The translations under genes and the position numbers were made by a program. Below, one piece after another: positions 42,041 through 51,776 of a stretch of 64,000 nt of DNA. The notes beneath the pieces are model-generated. The model was not told the DNA's origin. It made no database searches and saw only the letters and a list, made by a program, of their open reading frames with translations. How positions within the stretch are numbered: position 1 is the first letter of the stretch; every line of letters begins with the position of its first letter. Source of the stretch: Cellulomonas edaphi (GTDB lineage Bacteria; Actinomycetota; Actinomycetes; Actinomycetales; Cellulomonadaceae); the NCBI RefSeq assembly GCF_030362815.1, contig NZ_JAUCGR010000001.1:984024-1048023 (forward strand). The letters are read 5' to 3'.

Positions 42041-43027
42041 GTGCCCGACCGCCACGCCCCGCCGCGCCGTGGGCTCGTGGCCACGGCGCGCGGCTGGGTG
42101 GACCCGCTCGTGGTGGCGATCCTGGCCGTGCTGGCGCTCGGCCTGGTGCTGCCGGCCACGGGGACGGCCGCGGACGTCCTGGAGACGGTGCGCACCGTGG
42201 CGATCGTGCTGCTCTTCTTCGGCTACGGCGCACGCATGCCCACGCGCGAGGTGTGGGACGGCCTGCGCAGCTGGCGCCTGCAGGGCTCCATGCTCGCCGC
42301 GACCTACGTCGTCTTCCCGCTGCTCGGGCTCGCGGCCCAGCTGCTCCCGGAGACGGTGCTCGGGCCCGAGCTCGCCAGCGGGGTGCTGTACCTGTCCGTG
42401 CTGCCGTCGACCGTGCAGTCGTCGGTCGTGTTCACGTCCATCGCTCGCGGCAACGTGGCGGGCGCGATCACCGGGGCGACCATCTCCAACGTCGCCGGTG
42501 TGGTCGTCACCCCGCTGCTGGTCGCGCTGCTCCTGGGCGCCGGGGCCAGCACGTCCGGCTCGCTCGGCGGCATCCTGCTCCAGCTCCTGGTGCCGTTCGT
42601 CGCGGGGCAGCTGCTGCAGCCATGGATCGGCGGGTGGGTGCGCGCGCACGGCTCGCTGACGCGTGCCACCGACCGGGCCACCATCCTGCTCGTGGCGTAC
42701 ACCGCCGTGAGCGAGGCCCAGACGTCCGGGGCGTGGGCGGGCGTGACGCTGCGGGTGCTGCTGCTGCTGCTCGCGGTGTGCGCCGCGATGCTGGCGGCGA
42801 TGCTGAGCCTGACGTGGCTGACCGGACGCGGCATGCCGCTCGCCGACCGCATCGCGCTGCTCATGGTGGGCTCGAAGAAGAGCCTCGCCACCGGGCTGCC
42901 GATGGCGGCCGTGCTCTTCGCGCCCGCGACGGCCGCGAGCATCGCGCTGCCCGTGATCGCCTTCCACCAGCTCCAGCTCGCGACGTGCGCCGTGATCGCC
43001 CGGCGGCTGGCCACGCGCCGCGACTGA
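42041..43027 (+). CDS. Bile acid:sodium symporter family (YfeH/SLC10A7-like) transporter
   Basis: 328 residues from GTG 42041; ATG 42032, three codons earlier in frame, is an alternative. Ten TM helices. Motifs of the bile acid/sodium symporter 7 group: LFFGYGARMPTREVWDGLRSWRL, LPSTVQSSVVFTSIARGNVAGAITGATISNVAGVVVTP and LLMVGSKKSLATGLPMAAVLF. The conserved polar core implies Na+-coupled transport; substrate unknown. A GAGGAT box ends 7 nt before the GTG, favouring a leaderless start there. Confidence 0.9.
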   Translation: MPDRHAPPRRGLVATARGWVDPLVVAILAVLALGLVLPATGTAADVLETVRTVAIVLLFFGYGARMPTREVWDGLRSWRLQGSMLAATYVVFPLLGLAAQLLPETVLGPELASGVLYLSVLPSTVQSSVVFTSIARGNVAGAITGATISNVAGVVVTPLLVALLLGAGASTSGSLGGILLQLLVPFVAGQLLQPWIGGWVRAHGSLTRATDRATILLVAYTAVSEAQTSGAWAGVTLRVLLLLLAVCAAMLAAMLSLTWLTGRGMPLADRIALLMVGSKKSLATGLPMAAVLFAPATAASIALPVIAFHQLQLATCAVIARRLATRRD

Positions 43028-43109
43028 GGGGACCGTCGTCCCCTCCGCGCGACCGTCCGTCCAGTAGCGTCATCCCCAGATCCACGCAGAGCGTCGCAAA
43101 GGAAGCACC

Positions 43110-44573
43110 GTGCCCCAGATCGCCCTCGTTCCTCGCCCTCGGTCGGTCGAGGTCCAGGACGCGCCCCCCTTCGTGCTCGACGAGGCGACGACCGTCGTGG
43201 TGGAGCCCCGACCGGAGCTCATCCAGATCGCCGTGCTGGCCGCTGACCTGCTGGGACGGGTGGGCGAGCAGGCCATCCAGGTGCGCTACCGGGATGCCGG
43301 CGAGCGCGGCGTGCTGCTGCTGCGCCTCACCGACGAGCTGCCCGCCGGGGAGGAGGCGTACCGGCTGACGGTGCGCGCCGACCGTGTCGATGTCGAGGCG
43401 CGCTCGTCGGCCGGGCTCATGCGCGGCGTCGTCACGCTGCGACAGCTCCTCGTGCGCGACCGGGCGGGCCGGACCGCAGCACCGGCCGTGCGCATCGAGG
43501 ACTCGCCCCGGTACGCCTGGCGAGGCCTGTCCGTCGACGTCGCGCGGCACTTCTTCACGGTCGAGGAGCTCAAGGTCGTCATCGGCGTGATGGCGCACTA
43601 CAAGCTCAACGTGCTGCACCTGCACCTCACCGACGACCAGGGGTGGCGGCTGCACATCCCGTCGCGCCCCAACCTCACCCGTCTGTCGGCGAGCACCGCG
43701 GTCGATGGCGACCCGGGCGGCTTCTACTCGCCGTCCGACTTCGCGGCGCTCGTGCAGTACGCCGGCGCGCGCGGCATCCGCGTGGTGCCCGAGATCGACG
43801 TCCCGGGCCACGTGAACGCCGCCACCCACGCGTACGGGGAGCTCACGCCGTCGGGGGAGCCCACGGACGCGTACACCGGCATCGAGGTGGGCTTCAGCTT
43901 CCTCACCGCCGACCTGCCCGCGACCACGCCGTTCCTGCAGGCCGTGTTCGGGGACGTCGCGGCGGTGTCGCCGGACGCCTACATCCACATCGGCGGCGAC
44001 GAGGTGCTCACGATGGCTCCGGAGGAGTACGCGTCGCTCGTCGCGACCGCCTCCCAGGCCGTGCGGTCCTCCGGCCGGCAGGTGGTGGGCTGGCAGGAGA
44101 TCGCGCACACGCCGCTCGAGCCGGGCACCGTGGTGCAGTTCTGGGACCCGCGGGTCGACTCGGCACCGTTCGTCGAGGCCGCCAAGGCCGGCGCGAAGTT
44201 CCTCATGTCCCCGGGGTCGAAGGCGTACCTCGACATGAAGTACGACGCGAGCACGGAGCTGGGCCTGGAGTGGGCCGGGCACATCGAGCTGCGCGACTCC
44301 TACGACTGGGATCCCGCGACGCTCATCGAGGGGATGCCGCCCGAGGCCGTCATCGGCGTCGAGGCGGCCGTGTGGACGGAGACCCTGCGTGACCTGCCCT
44401 CGCTCATGTCGATGCTGCTGCCGCGCCTCGCCGCGGTGGCCGAGGTGGCGTGGACGGCGCAGGAGCTGCGCGACTGGGACGACTTCAGCGACCGGGTGGC
44501 CGGCCAGGCGGCGTTCTGGGACCGGCTCGGCCTGCGCTGGTACCCGAGCCCGCAGGTGGAGTGGCGCCGCTGA
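43110..44573 (+). CDS. Family 20 glycoside hydrolase (beta-N-acetylhexosaminidase)
   Basis: 487 residues, GTG start with AAAGGAAG 5 nt upstream. Residues 1-125 are the GH20b alpha/beta domain. The catalytic TIM barrel begins with YAWRGLSVDVARHFFTVEELK and includes KLNVLHLHLTDDQGWRL, VVPEIDVPGHVNA, the catalytic pair in HIGGDEV (Asp297, Glu298) and GVEAAVWTETLRDLPSLMSMLLPRLAAVAEVAWT. It should remove terminal GlcNAc or GalNAc from chitin-derived or glycan substrates by substrate-assisted catalysis. No signal peptide, so it is cytoplasmic and probably acts on imported chito-oligosaccharides or recycled muropeptide sugars. Confidence 0.96.
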   Translation: MPQIALVPRPRSVEVQDAPPFVLDEATTVVVEPRPELIQIAVLAADLLGRVGEQAIQVRYRDAGERGVLLLRLTDELPAGEEAYRLTVRADRVDVEARSSAGLMRGVVTLRQLLVRDRAGRTAAPAVRIEDSPRYAWRGLSVDVARHFFTVEELKVVIGVMAHYKLNVLHLHLTDDQGWRLHIPSRPNLTRLSASTAVDGDPGGFYSPSDFAALVQYAGARGIRVVPEIDVPGHVNAATHAYGELTPSGEPTDAYTGIEVGFSFLTADLPATTPFLQAVFGDVAAVSPDAYIHIGGDEVLTMAPEEYASLVATASQAVRSSGRQVVGWQEIAHTPLEPGTVVQFWDPRVDSAPFVEAAKAGAKFLMSPGSKAYLDMKYDASTELGLEWAGHIELRDSYDWDPATLIEGMPPEAVIGVEAAVWTETLRDLPSLMSMLLPRLAAVAEVAWTAQELRDWDDFSDRVAGQAAFWDRLGLRWYPSPQVEWRR

Positions 44574-44585
44574 GGTCGTGTCGGT

Positions 44586-44630
44586 GGTGCCACCTACGGT
44601 CAGACGGACACGACGACCGTAGGAGGCACC
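44586..44630 (+). promoter_or_regulatory. Inverted repeat covering the ribosome-binding site of the isochorismatase gene
   Basis: Left arm 44586-44601 and right arm 44615-44630 are reverse complements at 15 of 16 positions with a 13-nt loop. The right arm contains the SD GTAGGAGG and ends exactly at the ATG. It could act as terminator of the GH20 gene or hide the SD of the next gene. Confidence 0.65.
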
Positions 44631-45182
44631 ATGACCACGCTCCAGGACCGTGACCGGACGGCGCTGCTCGTCATCGACGTGCAGAACGCCGTGGTCGAGG
44701 GCGCTCACGAGCGCGACGACACCGTCGCGCGCATCGCGGGCGTCGTCGAGCGCGCGCGCGGCGCGGACGTGCCGGTGGTGTGGGTCCAGCAGACGGACGA
44801 GCGGCTCGTCGAGGGGAGCGACGGCTGGGCGATCGTGCCCGAGCTGTCGCCCGCCGAGGGAGAGGCCCGCATCCTCAAGGAGTACGGCGACTCGTTCGAG
44901 GCGACGCCCCTCGAGTCCGTGCTCGCCGAGCACCGGGTGGGGCGCGTGGTCGTGGTCGGTGCGCAGACGGACGCGTGCATCCGCGCGACGATCCACGGGG
45001 CGTTCGTCCGGGGGTACGACACGACGCTGGTGAGCGATGCGCACACCACGGAGGACCTCTCGGACTGGGGTGCACCGCCGCCCGACAAGGTCATCGCGCT
45101 CACCAACCTCTACTGGCAGTACCAGGACGGGCCGGGGCGCGTGGCCCAGGTCGTCGAGTCGGCCGAGCTGGTGCTGACCTGA
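44631..45182 (+). CDS. Isochorismatase-like cysteine hydrolase
   Basis: 183 residues. Isochorismatase-fold triad: Asp16 in LLVIDVQNAVV, Lys83 in RILKEYGDSFEATPL and Cys116 in VGAQTDACIRAT, the last preceded by the usual cis-peptide position. It lacks the metal-binding residues of nicotinamidases and is closer to the cysteine hydrolases that act on small amides such as ureidoacrylate or N-carbamoyl compounds. The substrate is unknown. A strong hairpin overlaps the SD. Confidence 0.88.
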   Translation: MTTLQDRDRTALLVIDVQNAVVEGAHERDDTVARIAGVVERARGADVPVVWVQQTDERLVEGSDGWAIVPELSPAEGEARILKEYGDSFEATPLESVLAEHRVGRVVVVGAQTDACIRATIHGAFVRGYDTTLVSDAHTTEDLSDWGAPPPDKVIALTNLYWQYQDGPGRVAQVVESAELVLT

Positions 45183-45222
45183 CGGCGACGTGGGCCGGGG
45201 GCCGGGCCGCGGACGAGGGTGG

Positions 45223-47145
45223 CTAGATCCAGGAGCGCAGCCACATGCGCGAGTGCCACTGGTCGTAGGAGATGACCCACCCGCTCCACACCGGGTAGAA
45301 GTAGAAGCCCGCCGCGACGATGAGCGCCACCACGGCGCTCACAGCGATGATCGCCTTGCGCCGGCCCCGTGCGTCGAGCTCGGGCGGCCCGACGATGAGG
45401 CTGAGCACGTAGGCCAGCGTCATGGCGATCCAGGGCACGAACACCACCGAGTAGAACGTGAAGATGGTCCGGTGCGGGTACTGGAACCACGGCAGCCAGC
45501 CGGCGGCGATGCCGGAGAGCACCGCCGCGGCGCGCCAGTCCCGGTACCGCACCAGCCACACCGCGGCGACGAGGATCGCGGCGGCGGCGGCCCACCACAG
45601 CAGGGGGTTGCCCAGCGCGACGATCGGCTGCGAGCAGCTCGTGGAGCCGCACGCGTCCAGGGCCTCCTGCCCGCTCAGCCCGGAGATGCTGCTCGGGTAG
45701 TAGAACGACGTCGGCCGCCACTGCACGATCCAGCCCAGCGGGTGCGCGGCGTAGTCGTGGGGCGTGTCCAGGCCCGTGTGGAAGTCCCACATGTCGCGGT
45801 GGTACTTCCACAGCGAGCGCAGCGACTCGGGCAGCCACTGCACGCCCTGACCCGGGTTCTCCGCCGCCCACTGCCTTCCCCACGCGCCCGGGTGCGTGAA
45901 CCACGTGGCCCAGGACGCCAGGTAGACCGCGAACGCGCCGCCCACCAGCACCACGCCGGCGACGATCCCGTCCTTGACCGCTCCCGCGACCGCCCACAGG
46001 TCCACGCCGACGATCCGCCGCGCGGCCATGTCCCAGGCGACCGTGAGCAGCCCGAGCACCGCGATGAAGTAGATGCCCGACCACTTGGTGCCGCACGCGA
46101 GCCCGAGCATGACGGCCGCCACCACGCGCCACCAGCGCATGCCGAGCCCGGGGCCCCACCCCAGGTCCCTGCCCTCGTCGATCCAGGCCGCGGTCCGTGC
46201 CGCCAGCCGCCTGCGGGCCTGCTCGCGATCGAGCACCAGCGCGCCGAACGCCGCGAGCACGAAGAACATGAGGAAGCCGTCGAGCAGGCTGATGCGGGAC
46301 ATGACGATCGCCTGGCCGTCGAGCGCGAAGAACAGCGCCGCCACCGTGCCCCACGCCGTCGACGCGAAGAGCCGGCGAGCGATCCGCCCCACCATGAGCA
46401 CCGCGACGGTGCCGAACAGCGCCGCGGACAGCCGCCAGGCCGTCGAGCTCTCCATGCCGCCGCCCAGGTGCATGCCGAGCGCGATGAGCCACTTGCCCAC
46501 CAGCGGATGCACCACGTACTCGGCGTCCGTCCGCAGGCCGCTGGGGTCGCCGGCCTCGAACTGCGGGTTGGAGTTGTCGTCCCAGTTCGCCTCGTAGCCG
46601 TTCTGCAGGAGCGACCAGGCGTCCTTGACGTAGTAGGTCTCGTCGAACACGAGCTGGTGCGGTGTGCCCAGGTGCAGGAAGCGCATGATCCCGCCGAGCA
46701 CCATGACGGCCAGCGGCAGGGCCCAGCCGAGGATGCGCGCCGCCCGGGTGGAGTCGAGCCGCAGCGCGGCATCGCCCAGCAGCCGGCGCAGCAGGCGGTC
46801 GTGCGTGCTCTCGGCGCGATCGTCGTCGTGGGGCGCCGTCGCGACGAGGGTGTCCGTGCCGTCGTCGGCGGCCTCGGCGTCGGTCTCGCCCAGCTCGGGC
46901 CAGGACCGCGCGGCGCTGCCCGTCAGCGCGTCGCGGCCCGCGGGCTCGACGGCCTCGCCGGCACGGTCGTCGGCCGGCCGCGCGCTCGGTGCGGCCGCAG
47001 CGGCGGGCGACTCCGCGCCGGGCGTCGCGCCCACCTCGCCGCGCGACTCCGTCCCGGACGTCGCGCCCGCCGGGGTGGGCGGCGGGCCGTCGGCGTCGGG
47101 CGCGGCGGGGACGTCGTCGTCGGTGGCAGGCGGCACGCCCGTCAT
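45223..47145 (-). CDS. pmt: Protein O-mannosyltransferase (PMT, GT39)
   Basis: 640 residues: a 125-residue acidic disordered N-terminus, then 10-11 TM helices. The first external loop holds the catalytic Asp-Glu in LVFDETYYVKDAWSLLQNGYE; VVHPLVGKWLIALGM and the later HRDMWDFHTGLDTPHDYAAHPLGWIVQWRPTSFYY are family landmarks. It transfers mannose from polyprenyl-phosphate-mannose to Ser/Thr of exported proteins as they leave the Sec pathway. Divergent from rsmI, the arrangement found for Rv1002c and Rv1003. Confidence 0.95.
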   Translation of the reverse strand: MTGVPPATDDDVPAAPDADGPPPTPAGATSGTESRGEVGATPGAESPAAAAAPSARPADDRAGEAVEPAGRDALTGSAARSWPELGETDAEAADDGTDTLVATAPHDDDRAESTHDRLLRRLLGDAALRLDSTRAARILGWALPLAVMVLGGIMRFLHLGTPHQLVFDETYYVKDAWSLLQNGYEANWDDNSNPQFEAGDPSGLRTDAEYVVHPLVGKWLIALGMHLGGGMESSTAWRLSAALFGTVAVLMVGRIARRLFASTAWGTVAALFFALDGQAIVMSRISLLDGFLMFFVLAAFGALVLDREQARRRLAARTAAWIDEGRDLGWGPGLGMRWWRVVAAVMLGLACGTKWSGIYFIAVLGLLTVAWDMAARRIVGVDLWAVAGAVKDGIVAGVVLVGGAFAVYLASWATWFTHPGAWGRQWAAENPGQGVQWLPESLRSLWKYHRDMWDFHTGLDTPHDYAAHPLGWIVQWRPTSFYYPSSISGLSGQEALDACGSTSCSQPIVALGNPLLWWAAAAAILVAAVWLVRYRDWRAAAVLSGIAAGWLPWFQYPHRTIFTFYSVVFVPWIAMTLAYVLSLIVGPPELDARGRRKAIIAVSAVVALIVAAGFYFYPVWSGWVISYDQWHSRMWLRSWI

Positions 47146-47240
47146 CGTAGGGGCGGGAAGCCCCGAACTCCCCGAACTCCGGCTGGGGACCCCGTGTGGG
47201 ACTGGCGGGCGGCCGAAGAGCGGGATGGGAGGGTAGGCGG

Positions 47241-48086
47241 GTGGAACAGCAGCGTGGACGGCTCGTGCTGGCGGCGACGCCCATCGGCAACGCGGAGGAT
47301 GCCTCGGCGCACCTGCGGCGGCTGCTGGCCGAGGCCGACGTGGTGGCGGCCGAGGACACCCGGCGGCTGCGCGCGCTCGCGGCTCGGCTGGGCGTGACCG
47401 TCGGCGGGCGCGTGGTCAGCTACTACGAGCACAACGAGGCGGCCCGGGCCGAAGAGCTGCTCGAGGTGGTGGACGGCGGCGGGACCGTGGTCGTCGTCAC
47501 CGACGCCGGCATGCCCTCGGTCTCCGACCCCGGCTTCCGCCTCGTCGCGGCGGCCGTGCGCGCGGGCGTGACCGTGACGTCGGCGCCCGGCCCCAGCGCC
47601 GTGCTGACCGCGCTCGCGCTCTCCGGGCTTCCGACCGACCGGTTCTGCTTCGAGGGCTTCCCGCCGCGCAAGGCCGGCGAGCGTGCGCGCGCGCTGGCCG
47701 ACCTGGCCGACGAGCGCCGCACCATGGTGTTCTTCGAGGCGCCGCACCGCGTGGGCGAGCTGCTCGCGGCCATGGCCGAGGCCTTCGGTCCCGAGCGTCC
47801 CGCGGCGGTGTGCCGCGAGCTGACCAAGACCTACGAGGAGGTGCTGCGCGACTCGCTCGCGAACCTCGTGACGTGGGCGCAGGGCACGGAGGTCCGCGGC
47901 GAGATCGTCGTGGTCGTGGCCGGGTCCGAGCGCCCCCAGGCCTCGACGGCCGACCTCGTCGCGGAGGTGCTCGCCCGAGCGGACGCGGGGGAGCGGCTCA
48001 AGGAGGCCGTCGCGGACGTGGCGTCGGCCGCCGGCGTGGCCAAGCGCGACCTGTACGCCGCGGCCCTGGCGGCGCGGGCGCGCTGA
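47241..48086 (+). CDS. rsmI: 16S rRNA (cytidine1402-2'-O)-methyltransferase RsmI
   Basis: 281 residues from GTG 47241. Tetrapyrrole-methylase fold: [90 protein letters not shown] and [17 protein letters not shown], all diagnostic of RsmI. It methylates the 2'-OH of C1402 in the decoding centre using SAM. Divergent from pmt with a 95-bp gap. Confidence 0.97.
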   Translation: MEQQRGRLVLAATPIGNAEDASAHLRRLLAEADVVAAEDTRRLRALAARLGVTVGGRVVSYYEHNEAARAEELLEVVDGGGTVVVVTDAGMPSVSDPGFRLVAAAVRAGVTVTSAPGPSAVLTALALSGLPTDRFCFEGFPPRKAGERARALADLADERRTMVFFEAPHRVGELLAAMAEAFGPERPAAVCRELTKTYEEVLRDSLANLVTWAQGTEVRGEIVVVVAGSERPQASTADLVAEVLARADAGERLKEAVADVASAAGVAKRDLYAAALAARAR

Positions 48087-48143
48087 CCGGCGGGCCGGGA
48101 CGCCTCCGGCGCGGGGCGGCGCGCGGGCCGGGACCCCCTCCGG

Positions 48144-48722
48144 CTAGAGGCTCGTCGACGTCGTCAGGGTGACGCCCGCGGCCCGCAGCTCCTCACGCGC
48201 CGCGGCGCCCAGCTCGGGGGTGACCGGCACGGTCAGGTCGGTCAGCACCCGCGTGTCCAGACCCAGGGCGTGCGCGTCGAGCGCCGTGGCCCGCACGCAG
48301 TGCGACTCCGCGATGCCGACCACGTCCACGGCCGTGATCCCCTCGGCGGCGAGGATCGCCGCCAGCGGGCGCCCCTGCGCGTCAGTGCCCTCGAAGCCCG
48401 AGTACGCCGCCGCGTACGCGCCCTTGCGCACGCTCGCGTCCGGTCCGAGCTCCGAGAGCGCGGGGTGCAGCTCGGCCTCCGCCGTGCCGGCCACGCCGTG
48501 CGGCGGCCAGGTGTCGACGAAGTCCGGGGTGTCGCTGAAGTGCTCGCCCGGGTCGACGTGCCAGTCCTGGGTGGTGACCACCAGGGCGTACCGGTCGCGG
48601 CGCGCCGCCGCGTGCTCGGCGATCGCCCGGGCCACCGCGTTCCCGCCGGCGACCGCGAGCGCGCCCCCCTCGCAGAACGTGGGCTGCACGTCCACGACGA
48701 CCAGTGCGCGGTGCTCGCTCAT
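48144..48722 (-). CDS. pncA: Nicotinamidase (PncA-like)
   Basis: 192 residues, ATG 48722. Triad Asp11 (VVVDVQPTFCEGG), Lys100 (VRKGAYAAAYSGFEG) and Cys142 (GIAESHCVRATALDA); metal site Asp53/His55/His61 in TQDWHVDPGEHF. The WPPHGVAGT motif and SGFEG are typical of nicotinamidases, which convert nicotinamide to nicotinate in NAD salvage. It begins divergently 45 bp from the PQQ-type dehydrogenase gene. Confidence 0.9.
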   Translation of the reverse strand: MSEHRALVVVDVQPTFCEGGALAVAGGNAVARAIAEHAAARRDRYALVVTTQDWHVDPGEHFSDTPDFVDTWPPHGVAGTAEAELHPALSELGPDASVRKGAYAAAYSGFEGTDAQGRPLAAILAAEGITAVDVVGIAESHCVRATALDAHALGLDTRVLTDLTVPVTPELGAAAREELRAAGVTLTTSTSL

Positions 48723-48766
48723 GAGCCCAGGGTGGCACGCGCGCGCCCGACGTGTTGGGCTGGGGC

Positions 48767-49963
48767 ATGCCTCGCACGCTGGTCGTCGCCGCGGTTGCTG
48801 CCGCCACCGCCGTCGCCCTGCTCGCCGGGTGCACCGACGACGGCGCGGACGTCGCGGACCCGACGACGCCCGCGGCGCCTGCACCGTCGCCCAGCCCGAC
48901 CGAGACCGCCGCGCCGTCGCCCACCCCGACCGCGGCGACCCCGAGGTCCACCCCGACCTTCTCGGCGGGTCCGGCCAGGGTGTCCGTCACGCACGAGGAC
49001 GTTGTCGCGACGGACCTCGACGTGCCGTGGGGGATCGCCTTCCTGCCGTCGGGTGACGCGGTCGTGACGCTGCGCGACGAGAAGAAGCTGGTCCTGGTCT
49101 CCGCCGACGGCGACGTGCGCCCGGTGACGGGCCCCGGGGCCGACCAGCTCGACGAGCTCGTCCGGCCCGACGGCGAGGCCGGCCTGCTGGGTGTGGCGGT
49201 GCTGGGCAGCGACGACGACGGCGTCGACCTCGCGCTGTACGCGACCGCGGCCGACGACAACCGCGTGCTGCGCGCGACGCTCACCGGAGCGCGGCTCGGG
49301 ACGGTGACGCCCCTGCTGACCGGGATCGCGAAGGCCGGCAACCACGACGGCGGACGCCTCGCGGTGGGTCCCGACGGCTTCCTCTACGTCACCACGGGCG
49401 ACGCCAGCAACCGGCCCGACGCGCAGGACAAGGACTCGCTCAACGGCAAGATCCTGCGGATCACGGCGGACGGTGACCCCGCTCCGGGCAACCCCTTCGA
49501 CGGGTCGCCCGTGTGGTCGCTGGGGCACCGCAACGTGCAGGGCCTGGGCTGGGCCGCCGACGGGCGGATGTTCGCCTCGGAGTTCGGGCAGAACACGTGG
49601 GACGAGCTCAACCTCATCGAGCCCGGGCGCAACTACGGCTGGCCCGTCGTCGAGGGCATCGGCCGGCAGAAGGGCTACACGGACCCGCTGCGCCAGTGGG
49701 CCACGTCCGACGCCTCGCCCAGCGGGCTCGCGGTGACGGACGAGGGCGTCTACCTCGCGGGCCTTCGAGGCCAGCGCCTGTGGCGGGCGCCGCTGCGCGC
49801 GGACGGGGTCGGCAAGCCGCAGGCGCTCCTCACGGACCGGGGTCGGTTGCGCGCGGTGGCGCTCGCCCCGGACGGCTCCCTCTGGGTGCTGACGAACAAC
49901 ACCGACGGGCGGGGCTCGCCGCGCGACGGTGACGACCGCATCGTGCGCATCACGGTGGGCTGA
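48767..49963 (+). CDS. PQQ-dependent sugar dehydrogenase-like lipoprotein
   Basis: 398 residues from ATG 48767. Lipoprotein signal with lipobox LLAGC (Cys about residue 26), then a Pro/Thr/Ser linker. The six-bladed propeller shows WGIAFLPSGDAVVTLRD, AGLLGVAVL, the GNHDGGRLAVGPDGFLYVTTGDA active-site strand with catalytic His, and SLGHRNVQGLGW and ELNLIEPGRNYGWP, matching soluble glucose/aldose dehydrogenases. It would oxidise sugars outside the membrane if PQQ or a related quinone is available; PQQ synthesis genes are not in the window. Confidence 0.92.
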   Translation: MPRTLVVAAVAAATAVALLAGCTDDGADVADPTTPAAPAPSPSPTETAAPSPTPTAATPRSTPTFSAGPARVSVTHEDVVATDLDVPWGIAFLPSGDAVVTLRDEKKLVLVSADGDVRPVTGPGADQLDELVRPDGEAGLLGVAVLGSDDDGVDLALYATAADDNRVLRATLTGARLGTVTPLLTGIAKAGNHDGGRLAVGPDGFLYVTTGDASNRPDAQDKDSLNGKILRITADGDPAPGNPFDGSPVWSLGHRNVQGLGWAADGRMFASEFGQNTWDELNLIEPGRNYGWPVVEGIGRQKGYTDPLRQWATSDASPSGLAVTDEGVYLAGLRGQRLWRAPLRADGVGKPQALLTDRGRLRAVALAPDGSLWVLTNNTDGRGSPRDGDDRIVRITVG

Positions 49964-49988
49964 CCCCGCGGGCACCTAGGATCGGCGC

Positions 49989-51773
49989 ATGTCTCGCATC
50001 CTGTCCGCCGTCGCGTGGCCCTACGCCAACGGCCCCCGCCACATCGGTCACGTCGCCGGGTTCGGCGTCCCCTCGGACGTGTTCTCCCGGTACATGCGTA
50101 TGGCGGGCCACGACGTGCTGATGGTCTCGGGCACGGACGAGCACGGGACCCCCATCCTGGTGCAGGCCGAGCAGGAGGGCGTCGGCCCGCAGGAGCTCGC
50201 GGACCGCTACAACCGCGTCATCGTCGAGGACCTCGCCCAGCTGGGCCTGTCCTACGACCTGTTCACGCGCACCACCACGCGCAACCACTACGCCGTGGTG
50301 CAGGAGATGTTCCGCACGGTGCACAAGAATGGCTACATGGTCGAGCAGTCGACCATGGGCGCGATCAGCCCGAGCACGGGGCGCACGCTGCCCGACCGGT
50401 ACATCGAGGGCACGTGCCCCATCTGCGGGTACGACGGCGCGCGCGGCGACCAGTGCGACAACTGCGGCAACCAGCTCGACGCGATCGACCTCATCAACCC
50501 GCACAGCCGCATCAACGGCGAGACGCCGAAGTTCGTCGAGTCGACCCACTTCTTCCTGGACCTGCCGGCGTTCGCGAGCGCGCTCGAGGCGTGGCTCAAG
50601 GGTCGCCAGGGCTGGCGCCCCAACGTCCTGAAGTTCTCGCTCAACCTCATCGACGACATGCGCCCGCGAGCGATGACGCGCGACATCGACTGGGGCATCC
50701 CGGTGCCGCTCGCCGGCTGGGAGGACAACCCGAACAAGCGGCTCTACGTCTGGTTCGACGCCGTGATCGGGTACCTGTCCGCATCCATCGAGTGGGCGCG
50801 GCGCACGGGCGACGACGACGCGTGGCGCCCGTTCTGGAACGACCCCGAGGCCCTGAGCTACTACTTCATGGGCAAGGACAACATCACGTTCCACTCCCAG
50901 ATCTGGCCCGCCGAGCTCATGGGCTACGACGGTCGCGGCGACAAGGGCGGTGCGCCGGGCCCGTACGGCACGCTGCAGCTGCCCACCGAGGTCGTCTCGA
51001 GCGAGTACCTCAACGTCGCGGGCCAGCAGTTCAGCTCGTCGCGCGGGGTGGTCATCTACGTCCGCGACATGCTGAGCCGGTACCAGCCGGACGCGCTGCG
51101 CTACTACCTGTCGGTGGCCGGGCCCGAGACGCAGGACGTGGACTTCACGTGGGCCGAGTTCAAGCGGCGCACCAACGACGAGCTCGTCGCGGGCTGGGGC
51201 AACCTGGTCAACCGCACCGCGAGCATGATCGCGAAGAACTTCGGGGAGATCCCGGCCGCCGGCGAGCTGCAGCCCGTGGACCGCGCGCTGCTCGCGACGA
51301 CGGGCGAGGCGTTCGGGTCGGTCGGCGACCTGCTGGGCGGGCACCGCAACCGCGCAGCCATCGGCGAGGCCATGCGCGTGGTGCAGGAGGCCAACCGGTA
51401 CATCTCGGAGACCGAGCCCTGGAAGCTCTCGGGCGACCGGGAGCGGCTCGGCACGGTGCTCAACACGGCCGCGCAGGCCGTCTCCGACGCCAACACGCTG
51501 CTCGCGCCGTTCCTGCCGTTCGCCGCGCAGAAGGTGCACGAGACGTTCGGGCGCACGGGCACGTTCGCGCCGCAGCCGCGGATCGACGAGGTCACCGACC
51601 TGGACGACGACTCGCGCACCTACCCGATCATCACCGGCGACTACAGCGGCACGCCGCGGTTCGCCTCCGTGCCGGTGGTCGCGGGGACGCCCGTCGGCAA
51701 GCCGACCCCCGTGTTCACCAAGCTCGACGACGACATCGTCGAGCAGGAGATCGAGCGCGCGACGAAGGGCTGA
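49989..51773 (+). CDS. metG: Methionyl-tRNA synthetase
   Basis: 594 residues. Class I HIGH-type motif in [25 protein letters not shown], a zinc knuckle with CPICG and [23 protein letters not shown], and a KMSKS-equivalent loop that reads QFSSSRG. The C-terminal anticodon-binding helices follow; there is no fused tRNA-binding C-domain. Charges tRNA-Met. A TAGGAT box (49977-49982) is 6 nt before the ATG, suggesting leaderless initiation. tatD follows after 3 bp. Confidence 0.97.
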   Translation: MSRILSAVAWPYANGPRHIGHVAGFGVPSDVFSRYMRMAGHDVLMVSGTDEHGTPILVQAEQEGVGPQELADRYNRVIVEDLAQLGLSYDLFTRTTTRNHYAVVQEMFRTVHKNGYMVEQSTMGAISPSTGRTLPDRYIEGTCPICGYDGARGDQCDNCGNQLDAIDLINPHSRINGETPKFVESTHFFLDLPAFASALEAWLKGRQGWRPNVLKFSLNLIDDMRPRAMTRDIDWGIPVPLAGWEDNPNKRLYVWFDAVIGYLSASIEWARRTGDDDAWRPFWNDPEALSYYFMGKDNITFHSQIWPAELMGYDGRGDKGGAPGPYGTLQLPTEVVSSEYLNVAGQQFSSSRGVVIYVRDMLSRYQPDALRYYLSVAGPETQDVDFTWAEFKRRTNDELVAGWGNLVNRTASMIAKNFGEIPAAGELQPVDRALLATTGEAFGSVGDLLGGHRNRAAIGEAMRVVQEANRYISETEPWKLSGDRERLGTVLNTAAQAVSDANTLLAPFLPFAAQKVHETFGRTGTFAPQPRIDEVTDLDDDSRTYPIITGDYSGTPRFASVPVVAGTPVGKPTPVFTKLDDDIVEQEIERATKG

Positions 51774-51776
51774 CAC

